The notes under the pieces were generated by a model, which did no database searches, had not been told where the DNA came from, and saw only the letters and a program-made list of their open reading frames with translations. From the NCBI GenBank assembly GCA_041660815.1, contig JBAZVN010000017.1, positions 1 to 64,000 on the forward strand: DNA of 64,000 nt. The letters are read 5' to 3'. Below are positions 44,587-51,289 of the stretch, piece after piece (position 1 is the first letter of the stretch; each line of letters opens with the position of its first letter). This DNA comes from PALSA-1006 sp041660815 (lineage in GTDB: Bacteria > Pseudomonadota > Gammaproteobacteria > Burkholderiales > Gallionellaceae). The translations under genes and the position numbers were made by a program.

Positions 44587-45066
44587 CTAGCGCCTCAGAT
44601 GCTGCAACAACCCTTGCGCGGCATCCTCCACCATATCCAACACCCGCTCAAAACCATCCGCCCCGCCATAATAAGGATCGGGCACTTCACGCTCCTGATG
44701 GTTTTGCGCAAACTCCAGAAATAAACCCAAATGGCTTCGGGCATCCGCCGGACGCAAGCGCTGCAAAATAGCCAAATTCGCTTCATCCATTGCCAACATA
44801 TAATCAAAACGCGAAAAATCTTGCGCTTCAACTTGGCGTCCACGCAGCCGACTCATGTCATAACCGCGCCGCAAAGCAGCTCGCTGAGTGCGTCCATCCG
44901 GCGCATCGCCAATGTGATAATCGTGCGTACCCGCAGAATCAATATGAATGTTCTCGCTCAGCCCTGCCTGCTCGACATAATGTCGAAACACAGCTTCAGC
45001 CGTTGGCGAACGGCAAATATTGCCCATACAAACAAAGACAACACCAATTTTATTGTTTTCTTTCAT
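44587..45066 (-). CDS. Low-molecular-weight protein-tyrosine phosphatase
   Basis: These cytosolic enzymes remove phosphate from tyrosine in proteins and often act with tyrosine kinases of polysaccharide export. The 159 residues have the P-loop VCMGNICRSPTAEAVF near the N-terminus (catalytic Cys, Arg and Ser) and the general acid in VPDPYYGGADGFE. No polysaccharide genes are close, so a housekeeping role is as likely. It is the last conserved gene before the accessory island. Confidence 0.92.
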   Translation of the reverse strand: MKENNKIGVVFVCMGNICRSPTAEAVFRHYVEQAGLSENIHIDSAGTHDYHIGDAPDGRTQRAALRRGYDMSRLRGRQVEAQDFSRFDYMLAMDEANLAILQRLRPADARSHLGLFLEFAQNHQEREVPDPYYGGADGFERVLDMVEDAAQGLLQHLRR

Positions 45067-45453
45067 ATAGTTATCTAATATTAATTACTCAAAGCTGGCA
45101 AATTATTGTTGATTTATTACCTTTAATAATCAATATGTTACGCATTGATTTTGGAGTGGAATTCTCCATATTCGCGGCATTCTTAATTCTACGTGAGAAA
45201 TGCACCGCCTTGAAAATCACCTTCTTTCAAGGCTCGTGCTATAAATCATCATTGTTCAGCGTCCGCTTCACGGCACAGAATATTAATGCACAATCGGCTT
45301 CGTGGACGTTGGAGACATGCAGATTTTGCAAATTTTGTTAAACTCATCGTCAAATAAAAGTCACTAAGTGACCGCATGAAAAGTTTCTCCATTGCGGACT
45401 TTCACATGATGGTTTTAAGTTGAAATTGATTGCACTAGGTGCTACGATTTGAC
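45067..45453. other. AT-rich intergenic stretch at the left border of the accessory island
   Basis: These 387 bases contain no gene that I can support. There is an eight-base inverted repeat CCTTGAAA/TTTCAAGG at about 45208-45233 and a perfect 13-base palindrome GTCACTAAGTGAC at 45360-45372, about 80 bases before the toxin gene. The palindrome could be an operator for the downstream Xre antitoxin, which is an inference. Base composition is more AT-rich than in the flanking core genes. Confidence 0.4.
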
Positions 45454-45855
45454 ATGTCGAAAAAACTCTTAACTCCTGAAGTTAAAAAGCAATCAAAGCC
45501 AGATCGAGCCTTTAAAACTGCTTGGTTTGCTAAAGAGGCTCGCAAAGCAAAGATCATCGATGAGGATCTTTGTCGAGCCATGAGGCACGTGATGACTGGA
45601 CAAGCAGATGATCTCGGAGGGGGTGTTTATAAGAAACGGTTGAATGAAAATCTGCACCGTTCAATCATCGTTGCCAAGGCTGGTCGTCACTGGATTTTTG
45701 CATACCTATATGCAAAAAAGGATCGTGAAAATATTGCCTCTGATGAATTAGTAGCCTTCAAAAAACTAGCAAAGGATTACAGCTCCGCAACAGATACTTA
45801 TATTGCGGATCAATTACAAGGAAACGACTTAGTGGAGATCTGTCATGACAACTAA
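45454..45855 (+). CDS. RelE-like toxin of a type II toxin-antitoxin pair
   Basis: This 133-residue protein resembles the RelE-fold toxins of the PF06296 type: it opens MSKKLLTPEVKKQSKPDRAF and has the core DDLGGGVYKKRLNEN, GRHWIFAYLYAKKDRENI and a final LVEIC. Such toxins usually cut mRNA on the ribosome. It overlaps the antitoxin gene by 11 bases, with the toxin first, as in HigBA-type order. I start at ATG; a GTG five codons upstream is possible. The activity is inferred from family likeness only. Confidence 0.8.
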   Translation: MSKKLLTPEVKKQSKPDRAFKTAWFAKEARKAKIIDEDLCRAMRHVMTGQADDLGGGVYKKRLNENLHRSIIVAKAGRHWIFAYLYAKKDRENIASDELVAFKKLAKDYSSATDTYIADQLQGNDLVEICHDN

Positions 45856-46177
45856 ATCAACCAAAACCAAACCGAAAAGTGACGCCTTTGCTGCTATCCA
45901 TAGTGCCGCCGAAGGATTACGCAAAGTCGGCGCCATCAATAAAACCACCATGCGAGAATACGATGCCCTTTGCTTGGACTCTGTTCCCGAGTTCAATGCC
46001 AAAGACATAAAACGTCTTCGCGAACAAACACATGTCAGCCAACCTGTATTTGCTCGATATTTAAACACCAGTGAGTCGACTATTCAGAAATGGGAAACTG
46101 GTCAGAAAAAGCCAAGTGGCATGGCACTTAGGTTGCTGCATGTAATCGAAAAACATGGGCTTGAAGTATTGGCGTAA
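45845..46177 (+). CDS. Xre/HTH antitoxin (NadS/HigA-like)
   Basis: The 110 residues carry a C-terminal helix-turn-helix: DIKRLREQTHVSQPVFARYL, then NTSESTIQKWETGQKKPSG, ending LLHVIEKHGLEVLA. This is the standard antitoxin partner of PF06296-type toxins; it would neutralise the toxin and repress the operon. A 415-base gap without a gene follows it. Confidence 0.8.
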   Translation: MTTKSTKTKPKSDAFAAIHSAAEGLRKVGAINKTTMREYDALCLDSVPEFNAKDIKRLREQTHVSQPVFARYLNTSESTIQKWETGQKKPSGMALRLLHVIEKHGLEVLA

Positions 46178-46593
46178 TGTCTCGTTCAAAAAGAAATATG
46201 CATATGAATGGGATTTATAAAGCGAAATTTTTCATTCCAACTGCCGGACTGCCGACAGTCGCAGCTGAGCACAATGTGTACATTGGGGACATACAACTTT
46301 TTTGAAGTGTGTGAGATGCAACGGCAAGTGCCATTACCTGAAATTCGATTATCTAGCTAAAATCAAAATGTAGGCCGAATTATCTGATAAGCTTTGATAA
46401 CAAGCACAATTTTTAAGTAAGTGCTGTGTTCGCAGCAAGTAATGCTCTGTTACAATTTTTTTGATTTTTAAATCATGAAATTACAGTGTGGCAGGACATC
46501 TTATACAGAACATCAACAATATTTCTTATGCAAAAGAAGTTCTATATATTTAGCGTGATGCATCTATTTCTATTCTTGAGGCAATAATAAAAC
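46178..46593. other. AT-rich intergenic stretch before the first cassette gene
   Basis: These 416 bases hold no supportable gene. I searched for an integron attI or attC site at the 5' side of the next gene and found no GTTRRRY core with a paired inverse core. Only a small hairpin (GACTG/CAGTC at about 46246-46259) and an AT-rich tract near the start codon are visible. It may hold the promoter of the cassette gene. Confidence 0.4.
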
Positions 46594-47517
46594 ATGACTA
46601 ACAACTCGCTTCGGGAATCCTTGCTCATTGCATCCGAGTCAGATGCGTGGCGGGTACTCGCCCAACTTCTGGATGACTCAAATTCAATATCGCATGTCGA
46701 GTTTGACCAGTGGCCATTTTTTGACTTGGTCGTTAAAGGAGACCGATACTCTTCAACGATTCCGGCATTCTTGTTAGGTAAGCTGGCAAGACTTCAACGG
46801 GAGCTAAATACAGGCTACGGAAAATTTGTTCACGATGGAGATGCCAGAAACATAAAGAAATATGAAAAGGGGAGCTTGGAGCTTGTCTACGAAGTCAAGA
46901 AAAGTAGTACGGAAATTAAGGCAGATTTAACTGGCTTCTTAAACAAGATGGGGGAAGCACTGTCAAAACCCGGAACTCAAAAGGTTGCAGGAATAACCCT
47001 CTGCGTTTTGGCGCTCATCGTTTCAGGAAGCATCACTACCTCAACGATTTCCAATAACAACGTCAACATTGAAATCGAGAAGCTCCACTTGCTTCAAAAG
47101 GCGCTTGAAGTCGCGCCCAGTCTCAAAGACTCTACCAAGGAATTTCAAGAGCTATTTAAAGAAATAATTTCCTCAGCATCTGATGCCAAAAGTTTATCCA
47201 TCGGAAAACAGAAGTTCAATGAGGGCGAAATTGCGCAGCTATCCGAAAAGTCGCGAGGAAGAACGGAAAAGGTTGAGCTTAGCGGTGCTTATCAGGTTAT
47301 GTCTGTTAGATGGTATCGGAATCACTATCTTATTGAGGTCAAAATCGAGAACGATGAAACCGTTAGGGCGAGGGTCTTGCACAAGGAGTTTGGCCCAGAG
47401 TCCATTGACATTTTGATGAAATCGCTCACAACCCATCAAGCGGTTAAACTTTCGTTGGTTGCCACTAAGCACGAGGATGGTTATGCCAATGCTCGTGTTG
47501 TGTCCATAAATACATAA
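46594..47517 (+). CDS. Integron-cassette gene: single-span membrane protein of unknown function
   Basis: I do not recognise a named family for this 307-residue protein. The first 120 residues are predicted soluble and mixed helix/strand, starting with NNSLRESLLIASESDAW and an acidic DDSNSISHVEFDQWPFFD patch. A hydrophobic segment at about 130-148 (VAGITLCVLALIVSGS) is a likely membrane span. A helical stretch (160-200) follows, and then a strand-rich domain (225-307) with VMSVRWYRNHYLIEVKI. The stop codon overlaps an attC-like site, typical of a gene cassette. No signal peptide is seen. It could be an effector or sensor of phage attack, which is speculation. Confidence 0.75.
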   Translation: MTNNSLRESLLIASESDAWRVLAQLLDDSNSISHVEFDQWPFFDLVVKGDRYSSTIPAFLLGKLARLQRELNTGYGKFVHDGDARNIKKYEKGSLELVYEVKKSSTEIKADLTGFLNKMGEALSKPGTQKVAGITLCVLALIVSGSITTSTISNNNVNIEIEKLHLLQKALEVAPSLKDSTKEFQELFKEIISSASDAKSLSIGKQKFNEGEIAQLSEKSRGRTEKVELSGAYQVMSVRWYRNHYLIEVKIENDETVRARVLHKEFGPESIDILMKSLTTHQAVKLSLVATKHEDGYANARVVSINT

Positions 47518-47612
47518 CCTAACGTTCGAGCGAGATTGCCGCGAAGCAACCCGCGTCAACCCGTCAGTCGAGAGGGACTGCGCAAAAGCGCGCAGCCCAT
47601 TTTACGTTAGCC
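47517..47612 (+). mobile_element. attC-like recombination site of cassette 1
   Basis: The ends are ACCTAAC (47517-47523, overlapping the gene's stop) and GTTAGCC (47606-47612); CTAACGT and ACGTTAG are exact inverses. The inside has TTCGAGCG after the first core and an imperfect stem, GGG-A-CTGCGC with GCGCAG-CCC, with an extra base on one arm. This is the layout of an integron attC site (core, inverse core, extrahelical base). The 3' core differs from the consensus GTTRRRY at one position. Confidence 0.75.
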
Positions 47613-47623
47613 ATTTTTAGCCT

Positions 47624-48451
47624 ATGACTCCTGCTGAAACCCTAATGCACACCACTGTCCGGCTTGAGTGCTCGCTGGTTGGAAATCGTGCGTCCACCGG
47701 AACGGGGTTCTTCTTCTCGTTCAAGATCGATGACAAAACCCACGTGCCAGTTATTGTCACTAATAAACACGTAATCAAAGATTCAAAAGTCGGCACATTT
47801 GTTTTGACAAAGAGCAACGAACAAGGTGAGCCAATTCTTGGCTCAACTGAACGAATTGTCCTCGACAATTTTGAAAGCCTCTGGATAAAACATCCTGAGG
47901 AAAACGTCGACCTAGCGATTTTCCCAATAGCTCCCCTTTATCACGAAGCCGAGGCGAAAGGGATCAAATTCTTCGCCCCACCGATTGGCGAAGACCTACT
48001 GATCACACCCGAGAAACTTGCCGATCTTTCTGGTCTCGAAAACATAACCATGATTGGATATCCGAACGGCATTTGGGATGAAAAGAACAACATGCCAATC
48101 GTGCGGCGTGGAATTACAGCCACGAACCCGAAGAACGACTACAACGGGCTCCCAATATTCGTGATTGATTGTGCTTGTTTTCCAGGGTCAAGCGGAAGCC
48201 CAGTGCTAATCTTCGACCAAGGCGGCTACCTTGATGCAAAAGGCAATCTAAACCTTGGTGGCGGGCGCATCATTCTGCTTGGTGTCTTGTTTGCTGGCCC
48301 TCAACATGTTGCTGAGGGAGAAATCCAAACTATCGAAGTGCCGCTTGCCCAAATCCCTATCAGCTTGTCCAAGATTCCAAACAATCTGGGTTTTGTTGTT
48401 AAAGCTCACAAGATTGCAGATTTCAGAAAGATGCTTATACCCAATGGCTAA
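47624..48451 (+). CDS. Integron-cassette gene: trypsin-like serine protease
   Basis: This 275-residue protein has a chymotrypsin-fold catalytic triad: His49 in VTNKHVIKD, Asp96 in EENVDLAIFPI and Ser190 in FPGSSGSPVL. It lacks a signal peptide and PDZ domain, so unlike DegP it is probably cytosolic. It starts 12 bases after the previous attC core and its stop overlaps the next attC-like site, so it is a complete cassette of 0.9 kb. Standalone trypsin-like proteases of this kind occur in variable genomic regions; its substrate is unknown. Confidence 0.85.
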   Translation: MTPAETLMHTTVRLECSLVGNRASTGTGFFFSFKIDDKTHVPVIVTNKHVIKDSKVGTFVLTKSNEQGEPILGSTERIVLDNFESLWIKHPEENVDLAIFPIAPLYHEAEAKGIKFFAPPIGEDLLITPEKLADLSGLENITMIGYPNGIWDEKNNMPIVRRGITATNPKNDYNGLPIFVIDCACFPGSSGSPVLIFDQGGYLDAKGNLNLGGGRIILLGVLFAGPQHVAEGEIQTIEVPLAQIPISLSKIPNNLGFVVKAHKIADFRKMLIPNG

Positions 48452-48508
48452 CCCGGCGTTCGAGCGGGACGCCGCAAAAGCGCGGCGCCCCTCAACTTTA
48501 CGTTAACA
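48446..48508 (+). mobile_element. attC-like recombination site of cassette 2
   Basis: The ends are GGCTAAC (48446-48452, overlapping the protease stop) and GTTAACA (48502-48508). Between them GGG-A-CGCCGC pairs with GCGGCG-CCC around an AAAA-containing loop, with an unpaired A in the same place as in attC1, and TTCGAG faces CTCAA. This compact 63-base site resembles attC sites of chromosomal integrons closely and is the stronger of the two. Confidence 0.82.
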
Positions 48509-48632
48509 ATAGACTCATTGTTGCCATATACAAGCGATAGTCAATGACCTTAATGTCCACATCGTGTGAGTTCGATTTAAGGGGCAGATCTCCCTAAACC
48601 TGTCATTGAAAAATTGATAATTTGTACTGTTT

Positions 48633-48980
48633 TTAGATTGTGCTTAGTCGCTCGACAATATCGGGAGATTGCTCAACCATACGAATGAGCACAGCAGCTT
48701 GGGCATTAGGACTGGCGCGTCCTTGTTTCCAATTTTCTAAAGTGCGCTCATTAGTGCGAAGGTATCTCGCAAATACGTTGCGCGACAAGTGCAGTTTTTC
48801 TTGGGGAGTGTAATTTGATGGCTCTGCTTCTATCGTATCTACTGCGGCTGGTTTAGGCGGCAAACGCCACTCAATGACGTGCGATTCGAGCAGCGCAATA
48901 AGGCGAAAATTATCAACCTTCAGTGCTGAAACTGCATCAGACTCTTGCATTAACAAGGAACTAGTTTTTTCCTTAGCCAA
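48633..48980 (-). CDS. Small HTH (antitoxin-like) gene with a foreign N-terminus
   Basis: The C-terminal 45 residues (HLSRNVFARYLRTNERTLEN and QGRASPNAQAAVLIRMVEQ) are a clear Xre/YiaG-like antitoxin helix-turn-helix. The first 70 residues do not fit that family: NFRLIALLESHVIEWRLPP followed by a Pro-rich linker and TPQEKLHL resembles, from memory, the start of large helicase-primase proteins of TOTE-type conflict systems. The junction falls at EKLHLSRN, similar in both families. I infer a chimera. The start is TTG directly after the higA stop, or an ATG ten codons on. No matching toxin adjoins. Confidence 0.6.
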   Translation of the reverse strand: MAKEKTSSLLMQESDAVSALKVDNFRLIALLESHVIEWRLPPKPAAVDTIEAEPSNYTPQEKLHLSRNVFARYLRTNERTLENWKQGRASPNAQAAVLIRMVEQSPDIVERLSTI

Positions 48981-49271
48981 TCAGGCAGGTGACAATTCAA
49001 TACGAAGTTTTTTTCCAAGTACCGAGGCTGCACTTGAAAGCGTGGTAAGCGTTAGGCTGGTATCTGAGGTATCAAGTAATCTATTTAATGCAGCGCGACT
49101 GGTGTGCATCTTCTTGGCCATTGATGTCTTGGTCAGATTCTGAACTTTCATTTCTTGATCAATTTGCCATGCGATCACGCGCTTGACGGCTACCGCTGTT
49201 GTCTCGTCCAGTATGGCCTCTTCTGCGAGAAAATCATCGAAACTGCTACCAATATTTTTTTCTTTCATCAT
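48981..49271 (-). CDS. higA: HigA-like Xre antitoxin
   Basis: The 96-residue protein has an Xre helix-turn-helix in its C-terminal half (NLTKTSMAKKMHTSRAALNR, LLDTSDTSLTLTTLSSAASV). It lies directly after the toxin gene with a four-base overlap (ATGA), as is usual for HigB-HigA pairs. The second of two adjacent ATGs has the better spacing from AGGAG. It would neutralise the toxin and repress the operon. Its stop is immediately followed by the third gene. Confidence 0.82.
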   Translation of the reverse strand: MMKEKNIGSSFDDFLAEEAILDETTAVAVKRVIAWQIDQEMKVQNLTKTSMAKKMHTSRAALNRLLDTSDTSLTLTTLSSAASVLGKKLRIELSPA

Positions 49272-49603
49272 TCACTCCTCATTCTATCTTTTGCTAGTTT
49301 CAAATCGGGCTGTGGTGTCGCTTGAGATTTCTTGATAAAACTGTGCAATAAAACGATCTTGCCACTGACAATCGTAAATAGCATGCGCGCAACACGGGCG
49401 TCCAAATGAATACGAATTTCCCATAAGTCTTTTTCCATTTTACGCACAAGTGGCATTCCTAGCGGCCAGCCAAATTGCACAGTCTTAATGTCTTCACCAA
49501 TGATTTTTCGATCAATAGCTGGTAAATCACGTAACCAATCCCGAACAGGCTCAGTGCCAGCATCAGTTTTATAGAACTTGACTTCAAGGATAGAGGTGCT
49601 CAT
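49268..49603 (-). CDS. higB: HigB/Gp49-like RelE-superfamily toxin
   Basis: The 111 residues start MSTSILEVKFYKTDAGTEPV and show the PF05973 core VRDWLRDLPAIDRKIIGEDI, GMPLVRKMEKDLWEIRIHL and IVLLHSFIKKSQATP. Such toxins cleave translated mRNA. I take the ATG at 49601-49603; nine more codons upstream are open. Just upstream GTATC and GATAC (49608-49628) form a short inverted repeat that could be the operator. It is the first gene of the minus-strand module. Confidence 0.83.
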   Translation of the reverse strand: MSTSILEVKFYKTDAGTEPVRDWLRDLPAIDRKIIGEDIKTVQFGWPLGMPLVRKMEKDLWEIRIHLDARVARMLFTIVSGKIVLLHSFIKKSQATPQPDLKLAKDRMRSE

Positions 49604-50064
49604 TTTCGTATCGTACCAATATTGATACATCGGAGCAACATAATTATTAATTTCTTTGTGTTACTTTCCGTCCAATGAGCTTTTCCTTTGTTCCACGGCT
49701 CACGATGATTAATTACGGAATTGGTTTTTATGATGATCTCCTCAAAATTGATCGGATCATCACTTTGCGCTTATTAAAATGAATTGGGTAAAAGGGCAAA
49801 ATGCAAACTGAATGACCGCACACCACAAACCGGAAGTGATCGAACCTAACGATTATGTTGATTGACGCCACCCTGAATAATGAATCGCCCTGTAGTGACT
49901 TTGATGAAACTACTGGTGAAACTACTAGCCAACTCACTAAGCACGATAAAACCTTGCAAGTAACTGATTATAGTCGCGATAAACACGTTCCAATTTCATG
50001 TTACCTTCGCAGCTAAAGCCGCTCCCACAAGTATTGCTTCACGTATTTGACTAGAATTTCCAAT
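49604..50064. other. Intergenic stretch between higBA and the GH16 gene
   Basis: These 461 bases contain no supportable gene. A ten-base direct repeat TGAAACTACT occurs at 49905-49914 and 49917-49926. A REP-like motif lies at 50006-50030. The rest is AT-rich sequence that may be eroded coding DNA, but I cannot assign it. Confidence 0.4.
50006..50030 (-). repeat. REP-like motif
   Basis: On the minus strand CTTGTGGGAGCGGCTTTAGC reads like the REP sequences known in many proteobacteria. The motif contains the short inverse pair GCGGCTTTAGC. Only one copy is visible here, so the assignment rests on likeness alone. Confidence 0.4.
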
Positions 50065-50820
50065 TTATAACGGATCAAACCGTATGTAGCCATAGGTGGC
50101 CTTAATCGGGTTCGCATAATATGAAAATATTCCCGTCCAGGCATCCACTCCGGTTGCCGGCCATAAATTCACCATCACTTGTCCCGGCGCGGACGGTAGC
50201 GTACCTCCCGTAACCTGATGTTTTAAAACGCCATCAACGTACCAGGATAGGCTATTGGCTTGCCAATTAATGGCATAGGTATGTTGCGCGGCCGCCGCAT
50301 CAAAGCCGAGATCCACCACTGTTTCATGCCCCCCGACACCGTTTACGAAATAATTAAACTGAACTTTGGTGGTGTCCTTACCCAGAATTTCGATATCGAT
50401 CTCATCGTGCGGCGCGGCGTTATAGGTAAATAGCGAGGTGACCACGCCCAACCCTGCGGCGGCAGTCATGCTTGCTGTTATCGTTCCGAAACCATATTTT
50501 TCTTTGCTGGAATACTCGCCCGATTTATACGGTTTGCCGCTACATAAGGTATAGGGTGAACACTGATCATCGATTTGCAAAGTAAGTAAACCAGCGGCGA
50601 TGATGGCATTGTTCGCTGACCAGCCATTATTGAACATGCCCCCGTTTGTCCAGCCATCCGAGACGCCCCAAATCGCAGGATCAATCGTTGAACTGAAATC
50701 CGCAACGACTGCGGAACTTGCCACGATTGGCGGAGGTGTGGTCACCGGGGTTGGGGTATCTTTTTTGCTATTACACCCGAGGAGAAATATTAAGAGTACG
50801 AGACCTATTTTCAATTTCAT
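50065..50820 (-). CDS. Glycoside hydrolase family 16 lipoprotein (beta-glucanase-like)
   Basis: This is a 251-residue secreted lipoprotein: the signal LKIGLVLLIFLLGC has a lipobox with Cys16, followed by a Pro/Thr linker. The rest is a GH16 jelly-roll fold, with the catalytic motif HDEIDIEILG (Glu140, Asp142, Glu144). GH16 enzymes split beta-1,3/1,4-glucans, agar, carrageenan or xyloglucan; the substrate cannot be told. Strands such as HTYAINWQANSLSWYVDGVL are typical. It overlaps the DUF3820 gene by four bases (ATGA). Confidence 0.88.
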   Translation of the reverse strand: MKLKIGLVLLIFLLGCNSKKDTPTPVTTPPPIVASSAVVADFSSTIDPAIWGVSDGWTNGGMFNNGWSANNAIIAAGLLTLQIDDQCSPYTLCSGKPYKSGEYSSKEKYGFGTITASMTAAAGLGVVTSLFTYNAAPHDEIDIEILGKDTTKVQFNYFVNGVGGHETVVDLGFDAAAAQHTYAINWQANSLSWYVDGVLKHQVTGGTLPSAPGQVMVNLWPATGVDAWTGIFSYYANPIKATYGYIRFDPL

Positions 50821-51056
50821 TTTTGAATTTTGCCGGGGGATTTTCGCAAGGGATCGAGCAAAGTTGATAAACCATTGTGGTCCAACTCCTGCATCAGAGC
50901 CAATAACAAACCAATCTCACCGGGCGGAAATCCTTTTCGGGCAAACCAATTGAGATATTGACCGGGAAGATCGGCAATTAACCGGCCTTTATATTTGCCG
51001 AAGGGCATAGTTCGGGTTAGCAACAAATTAAGATGGGCAGGATTCATTTGCAACAT
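50817..51056 (-). CDS. DUF3820 family protein
   Basis: The 79 residues carry the DUF3820 signature MPFGKYKGRLIADLPGQYLN and WFARKGFPPGEIGLLLALM. The family is small and cytosolic, and is sometimes annotated as a quorum-sensing-regulated virulence factor or related to exonuclease-like KYKG motifs; its function is not established. It is the first gene of a two-gene unit with the GH16 lipoprotein. Two ATGs (three codons apart) are possible starts, with no strong ribosome-binding site. Confidence 0.75.
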   Translation of the reverse strand: MLQMNPAHLNLLLTRTMPFGKYKGRLIADLPGQYLNWFARKGFPPGEIGLLLALMQELDHNGLSTLLDPLRKSPGKIQK

Positions 51057-51128
51057 ATTGATTATATTATTAATATTTCCTGCGCGGCAAACCCCAATTC
51101 CGGGGTGATGATGTATTTTTAATCGGCG

Positions 51129-51165
51129 TTAATCTGTAAAATTTGCGGACAACTGCTTTTTTGGA
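51129..51165. repeat. Shortened relative of the 37360-37490 repeat
   Basis: TAATCTGTAAAATTTGCGGA (start of the copy) followed by CAACTGCTTTTTT matches the right half of the element after pdxA, but lacks about nine bases in the middle. It lies in the 233-base gap before the MFS gene. No left arm is evident, so it seems a degenerate copy. Confidence 0.5.
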
Positions 51166-51289
51166 TTATATATTCAGCCGGCTTTTTGTAGCACCCGCAA
51201 TCCTCAACTTGAGACGCCCGACATTCCCCCAACCGACCCGGACTCAATGAATTAAAATCACGCCTCTTTTAAATTCAGTTGAACTTGCT

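Noticed and set aside
48565..48600. AAGGGGCAGATCTCCCT motif as a transposon end
   Set aside because: The motif resembles repeats near some transposases, but there is one copy, no partner end and no transposase.
49905..49926. Possible CRISPR or satellite repeat (TGAAACTACT twice)
   Set aside because: Only two ten-base copies, two bases apart; no array and no cas genes anywhere in the window.
45000..50000. A complete mobile integron
   Set aside because: No tyrosine-recombinase gene and no attI site were found in the island, so only a cassette cluster is claimed.
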